From Thermoleophilaceae bacterium (GTDB lineage: Bacteria; Actinomycetota; Thermoleophilia; Solirubrobacterales; Thermoleophilaceae): DNA of 64,000 nucleotides. The notes beneath the pieces are model-generated. The model had not been told where the DNA came from. It did no database searches and was given only the letters and a program-made list of their open reading frames with translations. Every line of letters begins with the position of its first letter. Positions within the stretch are counted from its first letter, which is position 1. The position numbers and the translations under genes are program-made. Below are positions 1 to 7,558 of the stretch, one piece after another. The DNA lies in NCBI GenBank assembly GCA_040901445.1, contig JBBDYQ010000022.1, forward strand, positions 242,645 to 306,644, written 5' to 3'.

Positions 1-1
1 C

Positions 2-169
2 TCCTCGCCGCCGATCCGCTGGCGGTTCACCGAGGGCCCGGTGTTCGACAACCAGGTGGCCACGATCCGGATCGAGGGCCGCCGCGCGGACCTGCGCATC
101 GAGAAGGCGGTGCCCGACGGCGGCCGCGCGAGCCGCTTGGAGACGACCGTCGAGCGGCGTCTGGCCTAG
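2..169 (+). CDS. C-terminal fragment of an unrecognised protein
   Basis: An open frame enters from the left edge and stops at TAG 167-169, giving 55 residues of a C-terminus that contains GPVFDNQVATIRIEGRRADL. Codon positions are GC-rich at the third base, as in neighbouring genes, so this is probably real coding sequence. I do not recognise the family. It converges on the HD-GYP gene with only 5 nt between the two stops. Confidence 0.5.
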   Translation, partial: SSPPIRWRFTEGPVFDNQVATIRIEGRRADLRIEKAVPDGGRASRLETTVERRLA

Positions 170-174
170 GCTAG

Positions 175-1296
175 CTAGCGCTCGACCCGGTGGTCGAGCA
201 GGGCGAGGCAGAACGCCTCGACCACGTCCGGGTCGAACTGCACGCCGGCGAAGCGGCGCAGCTCGCCGAGCGCCGCGGGCACCGGCATGGCCCGCCGGTA
301 GGGCCGCGTGGTGGTCATCGCGTCGTATGCGCTGCACACCGCCACCACGCGCGCGCCGAGCGGGATCTCGGCGCCGGACAGGCCGTCGGGGTAGCCGTGG
401 CCGTCCCAGCGCTCGGGGATCGAACGGACCATGGCGGCGGCGTCGGCGAGATCGGGTGCGGCGGCCACGATGCGCTCGCCGATCGCGGTGTGGCGGCGCA
501 GGAACGCCCACTCCTCTTCGTCGAGGGGGCCGGCCTTGTCGAGGATGCGCTCGGGGATCGCCATCTTGCCCACGTCGTGGAGGCCGGCGGCGATGCGGAT
601 CTGCTCCACCTCGCCGTCCGCCACGCCGAGCTTGCGGGCGGTGTCCTCGGCCAGCTCGGCCAGCTCCCGCCGCTGCTCCACCTTCTGCTCGTCGCGGTCG
701 CGCAGCGCGGCGGCGAGGGCGTCGCCGGCACGGCCCCGGCGGGCGGCGCGGCGCGCCAGGCGGTCCTCGCGCAGTCGCTCGCCGGCCAGTCGCAGCCCCT
801 CGGCCGCATCCTCGGCCTCGACCGGCAGCAGCGCCGAGCCCTGGGAGCAGCCAACGGAGAAGCCCTGGCCCTCCTCGAACAGCGCGGCGGTGGCCACCGA
901 CAGCACGCGGTCGGGTCCCTCGCCGTGGATCGGGACGACGATCGAGAACTCGGCCGGTCCCGTGCGGTGCACTCCGCCGCGCCCGCCGACGGCGCGCACG
1001 AGGGCCGCGCCGAGCCGGGCGAGCAGGGCATTGCCCGCGGCGGGGCCGAAGAGCTCGGCATATCCGTGGAAGTCGTCGAGGTCGAGCACGGCCACGAGAA
1101 GGGGGCGCTCGGGGGTGGCGCAGGCCAGGCGGCGCTCGACCTCGGCGGCGAGGTGCGGCCGCTCCACCACGGCGGTGGGGTCGGGCTCCCCGGCGGCGGC
1201 GGCGGGCCGCCTGCGCATGCCGAGCACCGCGAACAGCGCGCCGCCGAGGGCGGCCAGGAGCAGCTCCAGGGCGTGAGTCGCCTCCACGCTGGACAC
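175..1296 (-). CDS. degenerate GGDEF plus HD-GYP domain protein
   Basis: The protein has 373 residues and a GTG start. Residues 8-26 form a hydrophobic membrane segment. Residues about 60-160 look like a diguanylate cyclase (GGDEF) fold, but the signature is GPAEF (113-117), so synthesis of c-di-GMP is unlikely. Residues about 200-373 are an HD-GYP domain with HDVGK at 240-244, HGYPDGLSG at 300-308 and AYDAMT at 323-328. HD-GYP enzymes normally hydrolyse c-di-GMP with two or three metals. By my alignment from memory, the first metal-binding His is Gln, and the usual His-His before ERWDG is Ser-Ile (residues 292-293), so activity may be weak or lost. It could act as a membrane-tethered c-di-GMP sensor. 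The family call is firm; the loss of activity is inferred. Confidence 0.85.
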   Translation of the reverse strand: MSSVEATHALELLLAALGGALFAVLGMRRRPAAAAGEPDPTAVVERPHLAAEVERRLACATPERPLLVAVLDLDDFHGYAELFGPAAGNALLARLGAALVRAVGGRGGVHRTGPAEFSIVVPIHGEGPDRVLSVATAALFEEGQGFSVGCSQGSALLPVEAEDAAEGLRLAGERLREDRLARRAARRGRAGDALAAALRDRDEQKVEQRRELAELAEDTARKLGVADGEVEQIRIAAGLHDVGKMAIPERILDKAGPLDEEEWAFLRRHTAIGERIVAAAPDLADAAAMVRSIPERWDGHGYPDGLSGAEIPLGARVVAVCSAYDAMTTTRPYRRAMPVPAALGELRRFAGVQFDPDVVEAFCLALLDHRVER

Positions 1297-1330
1297 ATCG
1301 GCTGTCCGCCCCGCCCGCTTGAATTCTATG

Positions 1331-1344
1331 CGAACATGTGTTCG
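1331..1344 (+). promoter_or_regulatory. SOS box (LexA operator) at the dnaE2 start
   Basis: CGAACATGTGTTCG matches the Gram-positive/actinobacterial LexA consensus cGAACRNRYGTTCg at every position. It ends one base before the ATG at 1346, so LexA bound here would cover the transcription or translation start of dnaE2. Its position also argues that ATG 1346, not TTG 1319 or ATG 1328, is the true start. Confidence 0.85.
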
Positions 1345-1345
1345 T

Positions 1346-4300
1346 ATGCCCTACGTCGAGCTCCACTGCCATTCCGCCTACTCCTTCCTCGACGGGGCGT
1401 CGCACCCGGCGGAGCTGGCGGGGGCGGCGGCGGAGCAGGGCTACCAGGCACTGGCCCTCACCGACCACGACGGCCTCTACGGCGCCATGGAGCTGGCGCT
1501 CGCGGGGGAGCCGCTCGGTGTGCGGGCCATCGCGGGTGCGGAGGTCACGTTGCAGGGCGGCGCACACCTCACGCTGCTGTGCGAGAGCGCGCAGGGCTGG
1601 CGCAACCTCTGCCGCATCCTCACGCACGCGCACGCGGCAACGCGTCCCGTCCCGGGGCGGGAGCCGCTGCCGCCGTCGGTGCCGCTCGACATCGTGGAGC
1701 GCCGAGCGGCGGGACTCGTCTGCCTCAGCGGCTGCGCCCGCTCCGGCCTGCTTGCCGCACCGGTCGAGCGGGAGGAGCACCGGCAGGCGGCGGAGCTCGG
1801 GCGGCGGCTGCTGCGCGCGTTCGGCCCGGACGGCCTGCGCGTGGAGCTGCAGCGCCCCTTCGCCCGGCGCGACCGCCGGCGCAACCGCCGGCTCGCCGAG
1901 CTGGCGGAGCGGCTGGGGGTGCCGTGCGTGGCCACGGGCAACGTCCACGCGCACGACCGCTCGCGCACGTCGCTGCAGGACGCCTTCGTCGCGGCGCGCC
2001 TGCGCTCCACCCTCGACGACTCAGAGCCCGCCCGCCGCGGCAACTCCTCACACGCGCTCGCCGGGCCCGGGGCCATGGCGCAGCGCTTCGGCGACCACCC
2101 GGAGGCGGTGCACGAGTCGGGCCGCCTGGCCGATCGCCTGCGCTTCGACGTTCGCCAGGAGCTGGGCTACCGCTATCCCGGCTCCGACGACCCGGAGGCA
2201 GACCGCACGCTGGCCGAGCTCTGCCGCGCCCGCATCGGGGAGCGCTACGCGGGGCGCCGCGCGCTGGCGGAGGCGGGGGAGAGGCTGGAGGAGGAGCTGC
2301 GCGTCATCCGCGCGCTCGGCCTGTCGGGCTTCTTCCTCCTCCACCGCGACCTGCTCGAGCTCGCGCGTGAGGTGGCGGCGGAGGTGCGCGGCCCGTCCGC
2401 CGCGCGCGCCGTGCTGCCCCCGGGGCGCGGCCGCGGCTCCAGCGTGGCATCGATCGTCTGCTACCTCACCGGCCTCTCGCACATCGACCCGGTGGAGAAG
2501 CGCCTCGCGCTCGGCCGCTTCCTCAACGACGAGATCACGTCGCTGCCGGACATCGACCTCGACTTCCCGCGCGACATCCGCGAGAAGCTCATCCCCCGCA
2601 TCCACGAGCGCTACGGGCGCGATCACTCGGCGCTCGTCGCGTCGTTCGCCTGCTACCAGACGCGCGGGGCGGTACGCGACGTCGGCAAGGCGCTCGGTCT
2701 CCCGCCGGGGGAGATCGAGCGGGTGGCGCGCACGGCCGACCCGTGGTCGCACGGAGACATCGAGCAGGCCGTGGCCGGCTCGGTGGGCGCGCGCGCCGCG
2801 GTCACCCCGCGCTGGCGGGCGCTCGTGCGGCTGGTGGTCGAGGCGCAGAGCCTGCCGCGCCACCTCTCCCAGCATCCCGGCGGCATGGTCATCTCCACCC
2901 GCCCGCTGGTGGACTGCTGCCCGGTGCAGCCCGCCGCCATGGAGGGGCGCCAGGTGCTGCAGTGGGACAAGGACTCCTGCGGCGACGCCGGCTTCCTCAA
3001 GATCGACCTGCTCGGCCTGGGCATGCTGTCGGCGGTCGAGCGCTGCGTGGACGAGATCGCCCGCGTCCGGGGCGAGATCGTCGACCTCTCCCGCATCCCC
3101 TACGACGACCCGGAGGTGTACGCGCAGATCCAGCGCGCGGAGACCACCGGCGTCTTCCAGATCGAGAGCCGGGCGCAGATGCAGATGCTCGTGCGCACCC
3201 GCCCCGAGTCGCTCGACGACCTCACGGTGCAGGTGGCGCTGGTGCGGCCGGGGCCCATCATCGGCGGCGCCGTGCATCCCTACATCGAGCGCAGGAGGCG
3301 CCTGCGCGAGGATCCCTCGTACAAGGTGCCCTACGAGCACCCCTCGCTCGAGCCCGTGTTGAGCGACACGCTCGGCGCCATCGTCTTCCAGGACCAGGTC
3401 ATCGAGGTGGCCATGGCGTTCGCGGGCTTCACGCCCGGCCAGGCGGAGGGGCTGCGCCGGGCCATGAGCCGCAAGCGCTCCGAGGCCGCCATGCGCGCCT
3501 ACGAGGAGCTGTTCCTCGCCGGCGCGGTGGAGCGCGGCGCCACGCTCGAGGTCGCGGAGAGGGTGTTCGGGCAGATCGTGGGCTTCTCCGGCTTCGGCTT
3601 CCCCAAGTCGCACTCGGCGGCGTTCGGCCTGCTCGCCTACCAGTCCACCTGGCTGCGCGTGCACTACGGCGCGGAGTTCCTCTGCGGCCTGCTCAACGAG
3701 CAGCCCATGGGCTTCTACCCGCCCGACGCCCTCGTGCACGAGGCTCAGCGCCGGGAGATCGAGGTGCTGCCGCCGTGCGTCCAGCGCAGCACGCCACTGT
3801 GCCGCACCGAGTCGCGGGACGCCCGCCTGGCCAGGAAGCAGGGGCGAAGCCTTGGTGGGCCAAGGCGAGCCCCGATGACGCCGCCAGGCGATGCGGCCCC
3901 GCGGCTCGGTGTCCGCTTGGGCCTGGGGTTCGTGAACGGGGTGCGTGCGGCGGAAGTCGACGCCATCGTGGCCGAGCGCGAGCGCGGCGGCCCGTTCGCG
4001 AGCACCGCCGACCTCGCGGCCCGCTGTGCCTCCCGCCGCGAGACGCTGGAGCTGCTGGCCTGGGCCGGCGCGTGCGACTCGCTCTGCCCCGAGGGCGGCC
4101 GCCGCGAGGCGCTCTGGAAATTGGGCGCGGCCGTGCCGGGGGAGGCGCTGGCCGACGGGGGGGTGCAGCTGGCCCTGCCGCTGGACGCCGGCGCGCCCGA
4201 GCTGCGCGAGCTCACCCCGTGGGAGCGGATGGTGGCCGACTACGGGTCCACGCACGTCACGCTGCGCGAGCACCCGATCGGGCTCATGCGCCCGGTCATC

Positions 4301-4720
4301 GGCCCGGGCTTCGCCACCAGCGCCGACCTCGCCGGGCTGCCCCACGGCCGCAGGGTGAAGGTGGCCGGCCTGGTGGTGGCCCGCCAGCGCCCCGCCACCG
4401 CCAACGGCATCACGTTCATGCTGCTCGAGGACGAGCACGGCACCATCAACCTGATCGTCCCGCCGCCGGTGCTGGAGCGCTGTCGCCTGGCCATCCGCGC
4501 CGAGCCCCTGGTCACCGCCGAGGGCCGCCTCGAGCACCGCGAGGGCAACATCAACATCCTCGTCTCCAGCGCCGCCCGCCTGGACCGCCCCGACCTCCCC
4601 AAGGCCGACGTCCAGCACATCGAGCCCCGCCGCACACCGAGCAGCGAGGCGGGCGAGGACGTGGGCGACCTGCGCGCGGTGGCCCCGGTGGGCCACAGCT
4701 TCGGCCGGCGGGGGCGGTGA
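1346..4720 (+). CDS. dnaE2: error-prone DNA polymerase III alpha subunit DnaE2
   Basis: This is a C-family DNA polymerase of 1124 residues for damage-induced translesion synthesis. The N-terminus is a PHP domain (ELHCHSAYSFLDG near residue 4, ALTDHDGLYG near 45). The polymerase core carries PDIDLDFP near residue 402 with the catalytic aspartates. A C-terminal OB-fold region includes VAGLVVARQRPATANGITF. The length is close to mycobacterial DnaE2 (about 1100) and shorter than replicative DnaE1. ATG 1346 was chosen because MPYVELHCHSAYSF is the family's start and the SOS box lies immediately before it. Regulation by LexA is strongly suggested. Partners ImuA'/ImuB are not in this window. Residues about 827-849 are encoded by a palindromic element absent from homologues as I remember them; the frame stays open through it. 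Confidence 0.95.
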   Translation: MPYVELHCHSAYSFLDGASHPAELAGAAAEQGYQALALTDHDGLYGAMELALAGEPLGVRAIAGAEVTLQGGAHLTLLCESAQGWRNLCRILTHAHAATRPVPGREPLPPSVPLDIVERRAAGLVCLSGCARSGLLAAPVEREEHRQAAELGRRLLRAFGPDGLRVELQRPFARRDRRRNRRLAELAERLGVPCVATGNVHAHDRSRTSLQDAFVAARLRSTLDDSEPARRGNSSHALAGPGAMAQRFGDHPEAVHESGRLADRLRFDVRQELGYRYPGSDDPEADRTLAELCRARIGERYAGRRALAEAGERLEEELRVIRALGLSGFFLLHRDLLELAREVAAEVRGPSAARAVLPPGRGRGSSVASIVCYLTGLSHIDPVEKRLALGRFLNDEITSLPDIDLDFPRDIREKLIPRIHERYGRDHSALVASFACYQTRGAVRDVGKALGLPPGEIERVARTADPWSHGDIEQAVAGSVGARAAVTPRWRALVRLVVEAQSLPRHLSQHPGGMVISTRPLVDCCPVQPAAMEGRQVLQWDKDSCGDAGFLKIDLLGLGMLSAVERCVDEIARVRGEIVDLSRIPYDDPEVYAQIQRAETTGVFQIESRAQMQMLVRTRPESLDDLTVQVALVRPGPIIGGAVHPYIERRRRLREDPSYKVPYEHPSLEPVLSDTLGAIVFQDQVIEVAMAFAGFTPGQAEGLRRAMSRKRSEAAMRAYEELFLAGAVERGATLEVAERVFGQIVGFSGFGFPKSHSAAFGLLAYQSTWLRVHYGAEFLCGLLNEQPMGFYPPDALVHEAQRREIEVLPPCVQRSTPLCRTESRDARLARKQGRSLGGPRRAPMTPPGDAAPRLGVRLGLGFVNGVRAAEVDAIVAERERGGPFASTADLAARCASRRETLELLAWAGACDSLCPEGGRREALWKLGAAVPGEALADGGVQLALPLDAGAPELRELTPWERMVADYGSTHVTLREHPIGLMRPVIGPGFATSADLAGLPHGRRVKVAGLVVARQRPATANGITFMLLEDEHGTINLIVPPPVLERCRLAIRAEPLVTAEGRLEHREGNINILVSSAARLDRPDLPKADVQHIEPRRTPSSEAGEDVGDLRAVAPVGHSFGRRGR
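3824..3890 (+). repeat. palindromic element inserted in frame within dnaE2
   Basis: A nested palindrome lies inside the dnaE2 reading frame. The outer arms are CGCCTGGC (3824-3831) and GCCAGGCG (3883-3890). An inner hairpin has arms GGGGC (3841-3845) with GCCCC (3869-3873), and GCCTTGG (3849-3855) with CCAAGGC (3860-3866), closing on a TGGG loop. The encoded residues look unlike polymerase sequence. It resembles REP-type elements that insert into genes without breaking them. No second copy was found in the window. Confidence 0.6.
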
Positions 4721-4769
4721 GGCGCTTGCGCCACGCCCCGCCCGCTGCGACGCTGACCGAGTGAGGGTC

Positions 4770-4871
4770 ATGCGATGGATCGCCTATGGATTGTCGGCCG
4801 CCGTCCTCGGCTACGCGATAGCGGTCGTCGTGGCCCTCGTGCTTCTCGGCGACTTCCTCGGCGACTTCTGA
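4770..4871 (+). CDS. 33-residue single-span membrane peptide
   Basis: A small frame runs from ATG 4770 (an in-frame GTG lies at 4761, 9 nt upstream) to TGA 4869-4871. It encodes a short N-terminus MRWIAYG followed by a strongly hydrophobic stretch (LSAAVLGYAIAVVVALVLL) and the acidic tail GDFLGDF. A single transmembrane helix is likely. It lies 49 nt after dnaE2 on the same strand. I do not recognise a family and the coding status is uncertain; the hydrophobic pattern and intact frame are the only support. Confidence 0.35.
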   Translation: MRWIAYGLSAAVLGYAIAVVVALVLLGDFLGDF

Positions 4872-4936
4872 GCGCCGGGCGCCCCACCGCGTCAGATCGC
4901 CCCGGTCCTGTCTGGGTGAACTGGCACGCTGCCTCG

Positions 4937-5224
4937 ATGTCGACACGCGGCAGCCAGGGCCGGCGGTTGGTCCAGGAACAGCTCGCCGAGCTGAGCGGGC
5001 GTGGAATCCACGAACTCGCTCGCCTCGTCGACACGCCGCAGGTTCGCGTTCAACGGATCGGCGACGGCGTCCCGCACCGCGTGCGGATCTATGCCTTCTG
5101 GGACATTGAGGAGTGGGATTCCTCGCTCTACGTGCACGTGAAGGTGTACGGCCGTGGCCTGCGCCGGATCAAGCCCTACTTCGGCTGCCTCGTCCTCGAT
5201 CCAGACGGCGGCGAGCTGCCGTGA
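4937..5224 (+). CDS. small hypothetical protein
   Basis: This 95-residue soluble protein starts at ATG 4937 (MSTRGSQGRRLVQEQLAEL). A more upstream start would add a low-complexity arginine-rich leader typical of a wrong frame, so it was rejected. The middle region is rich in aromatic and beta-prone residues (VRIYAFWDIEEWDSSLYVHV). No catalytic motif is evident and I do not recognise the family. It sits between dnaE2 and the P450 gene on the same strand, with no clear functional link to either. Confidence 0.55.
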   Translation: MSTRGSQGRRLVQEQLAELSGRGIHELARLVDTPQVRVQRIGDGVPHRVRIYAFWDIEEWDSSLYVHVKVYGRGLRRIKPYFGCLVLDPDGGELP

Positions 5225-5241
5225 GTCTGCCCGCGCCAAAA

Positions 5242-5259
5242 ACTGGCCAGCCGGCCAGT
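5242..5259 (+). promoter_or_regulatory. palindromic operator upstream of the P450 gene
   Basis: ACTGGCCAGCCGGCCAGT is an inverted repeat (ACTGGCC/GGCCAGT with a 4-nt centre) 20 nt upstream of the P450 start. It covers the place where the -35 box of the proposed promoter (-10 at 5267) would lie, a typical repressor position. A near copy, 16 of 18 identical, lies upstream of the amidase at 19225. The size and symmetry suit a TetR-type repressor, but the regulator is not in this window. Confidence 0.55.
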
Positions 5260-5266
5260 CCTCCGA

Positions 5267-5272
5267 TATCGT
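5267..5272 (+). promoter_or_regulatory. -10 box of a leaderless promoter (P450)
   Basis: TATCGT lies 7 nt before ATG 5280, so transcription would begin at or next to the start codon. There is no Shine-Dalgarno sequence in the 7-nt gap. The match is to the actinobacterial TANNNT form. Confidence 0.4.
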
Positions 5273-5279
5273 CGGGCCC

Positions 5280-6518
5280 ATGGCCACCGAACGCGAGCCG
5301 AAGCCCCTGGAAGACGTTCTGGTCACCGAGCGCGAGGTCTGGCAGGACGGACCGCCGCACGAGCTGTTCAAGCAGATGCGCGCCGAGTGCCCGGTGCACT
5401 GGACCAGCCGCATCAGCGAGTACCCGGAGGAGGACGGCTACTGGTCGGTGACCACGGCCGACGACGTGCACGCCGTCAGCCGCGACTGGGAGACCTACTC
5501 GTCCGAGCGCGGCGGCATCACCCTGCTCACCCACGCGATCATGCCGCTGGAGCTGCAGCAGGCCATGTTCATCGCCATGGACCCGCCCAAGCACGACCGG
5601 CTCAAGGCGCTCTTCCAGCGCGGCTTCACGCCCAAGCGGATCGCCGAGCACGAGGAGGCCATCCGCGAGATCACGATCAACGTCCTGGACGGGCTCACCG
5701 GCGATACGTGCGACCTCGTGACCGACATCGCGCAGCCCGTGGTCTCGCGGGTGATCGGGAGCTTCATGGGCATCCCGCCCGAGGACGACGAGATCTGGGC
5801 GCGGCTGATGAACACCACGCTCGGCGCGGGCGATCCCGACCTCAACCCCGAGGGTGTCGAGACCGTCATGCAGCGCGACGTGCCCGAGATCTTCGAGCGC
5901 TGCCGCGCGCTCATCGCGGAGCGCCGCGAGCGGCCCACCGACGACCTCACGAGCGTGCTCGTGCACGCCGAGGTGGACGGGGAGCGCCTGGAGGAGCACG
6001 AGATCGTCATGGGCTTCTTCCTGCTCGTGGCCGCCGGCAACGACAGCACCAAGGCCACCTACTCCAGCGCGATGCGCGCGCTCATGGAGCACCCGGAGGA
6101 GCGCCAGAAGCTGATCGACGATCCGTCGCTCATCGCGAGCGCGGTCGAGGAGTCGCTTCGGATGTTCCCCGCCTTCGCCCACTTCCGCCGCACCGCCACG
6201 CGCGACGCCGAGCTCAACGGGGAGGACATCCGCGAGGGCGACAAGCTGGCCATGTGGTACGTCTCCTCCAACCGCGACGAGACGCGCTACGAGGACCCCG
6301 ACCGCTTCGACGTCACCCGCAACCCCGAGCACCAGGCCTTCGGTGCCGGCGGTCGCCACTTCTGCCTGGGCACCGCGCTCGCGCGGCTCGAGCTGAAGGT
6401 CCTGCTGGAGGAGACGCTCAGGCGCTTCCCGGCCACCGAGCCGGCCGGCGCGCCCGCCTACGCCGAGTCGCCCTTCATCAACCAGCTCAAGACGCTGCCG
6501 GTGCGGCTGCGGCCATAG
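5280..6518 (+). CDS. cytochrome P450
   Basis: The protein has 412 residues, the usual size of soluble bacterial P450s. Diagnostic motifs are the I-helix AAGNDSTKA (oxygen activation), the K-helix EESLR (ExxR), and the heme-binding loop FGAGGRHFCLG with Cys362 as the axial thiolate ligand. It needs ferredoxin or another electron donor, none of which is encoded here. Overall it resembles the CYP125/CYP142-like bacterial group that hydroxylates steroids or other lipids, but the substrate cannot be read from sequence. ATG 5280 was chosen because it follows a -10 box by 7 nt. The upstream palindrome suggests repression with induction by a ligand. The next gene follows with almost no gap. Confidence 0.93.
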   Translation: MATEREPKPLEDVLVTEREVWQDGPPHELFKQMRAECPVHWTSRISEYPEEDGYWSVTTADDVHAVSRDWETYSSERGGITLLTHAIMPLELQQAMFIAMDPPKHDRLKALFQRGFTPKRIAEHEEAIREITINVLDGLTGDTCDLVTDIAQPVVSRVIGSFMGIPPEDDEIWARLMNTTLGAGDPDLNPEGVETVMQRDVPEIFERCRALIAERRERPTDDLTSVLVHAEVDGERLEEHEIVMGFFLLVAAGNDSTKATYSSAMRALMEHPEERQKLIDDPSLIASAVEESLRMFPAFAHFRRTATRDAELNGEDIREGDKLAMWYVSSNRDETRYEDPDRFDVTRNPEHQAFGAGGRHFCLGTALARLELKVLLEETLRRFPATEPAGAPAYAESPFINQLKTLPVRLRP

Positions 6519-6526
6519 CCGCGCCG

Positions 6527-7558
6527 CTCCAAGAGCGCCTCACCGCCCAGCTGCTCGCGGGCGAGCCCGCGCGCGACGCGCCTGCCGTGGCCGAGCGGCT
6601 GCTGGCCATCCAGGGCCAGGATCCGCGCGGGGCGCGGCTGGCCGTCCGCGCGCGCACCACCGGCCTCACGGCGGCCGACGTGGACCGCTCGCTCGGCGAG
6701 GACCGCTCGCTCGTCATCACATGGCTGAACCGCGGCACCCTCCACCTCGTCCGAAGCGAGGACTACCCGTGGCTGCACGCGCTCACCACTCCGCCGCTTC
6801 ACACCTCCAACGCCACCCGGCTCGCCCAGGAGGGCGTGAGCCCCGACGGCGCCGAGCGCGCCGTGACCGCGATCGAACGCGCCCTGGGCGACGAGGGGCC
6901 GCTCACCCGGGCGCGGCTGCGCGAGCTGATCGACGCCGCCGGTGTCCGTACCGAGGGCCAGGCGCTCGTGCACCTCCTGGCGAAGGCCACGCTGCGCGGC
7001 CTGGTGGTGCGCGGCCCGATGATCGGGAAGCAGCACGCCTTCGTGCTCGCGCGCGACTGGCTGGGAAAGCCCGAGCCCGAGCGCGTGGACCGCGACCGCG
7101 CCCTCGCCGAGCTGGCCCGCCGCTACCTGGCCGGCCACGGCCCGGCGGACGACCGCGACCTGGCGCGCTGGGCGGGCTTGCCGCTGCGCGACGCGCGCGC
7201 CGGCCTCAGCGCGATCGCGGCCGAGCTCGACGAGCGCGTGGACGGCCTCGTCGACCTCGCGCAGCGCCCGCCCGCGGGCGACCTGCCGCCGCCGCGCCTG
7301 CTCGGCCCCTTCGACCCGCTGCTGCTCGGCTGGCGGTCGCGCGAGCCGATCGTGGGCGACCACCAGGGCCTGGTCACCAGCAACGGCATCTTCCGCCCGT
7401 TCGCGCTGGTGCGCGGGAAGGCCGCGGCCGGCTGGACCATGCCGCGCGGCAAGGTGGAGCTCGGCGAGCCCTTCCGCCGCATCACGCGCGCCGACGCGAA
7501 GGCGCTGGAAGCCGACGCCGCGGACGTCGTGCGCTTCCTCGGCTACGGCCGCGTGTAG
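6527..7558 (+). CDS. winged helix DNA-binding domain protein (AlkZ-like, HTH_42)
   Basis: The sequence matches the HTH_42/DUF1006 family, which includes the AlkZ/YcaQ DNA glycosylases. Typical segments are LLAIQGQDPRGARLAVRAR near the start, VITWLNRGTLHLVRSEDYPW, and the late GIFRPFALVRGKAAAGWTM. Homology begins at about 6527, but no ATG, GTG or TTG occurs in frame between the P450 stop and GTG 6587, which would cut off roughly 20 conserved residues. The real start is therefore unresolved and the left boundary given is the homology limit. The AlkZ interstrand-crosslink activity is only one possibility because many members are uncharacterised. Its 3' end overlaps the convergent peptidase gene by 16 nt. 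Confidence 0.8.
   Translation, partial: LQERLTAQLLAGEPARDAPAVAERLLAIQGQDPRGARLAVRARTTGLTAADVDRSLGEDRSLVITWLNRGTLHLVRSEDYPWLHALTTPPLHTSNATRLAQEGVSPDGAERAVTAIERALGDEGPLTRARLRELIDAAGVRTEGQALVHLLAKATLRGLVVRGPMIGKQHAFVLARDWLGKPEPERVDRDRALAELARRYLAGHGPADDRDLARWAGLPLRDARAGLSAIAAELDERVDGLVDLAQRPPAGDLPPPRLLGPFDPLLLGWRSREPIVGDHQGLVTSNGIFRPFALVRGKAAAGWTMPRGKVELGEPFRRITRADAKALEADAADVVRFLGYGRV

Noticed and set aside
2048..4771. Very long open frame on the minus strand opposite dnaE2
   Set aside because: It mirrors the codon structure of dnaE2 in a 73% GC genome and has no recognisable domain; the plus-strand polymerase is unambiguous.
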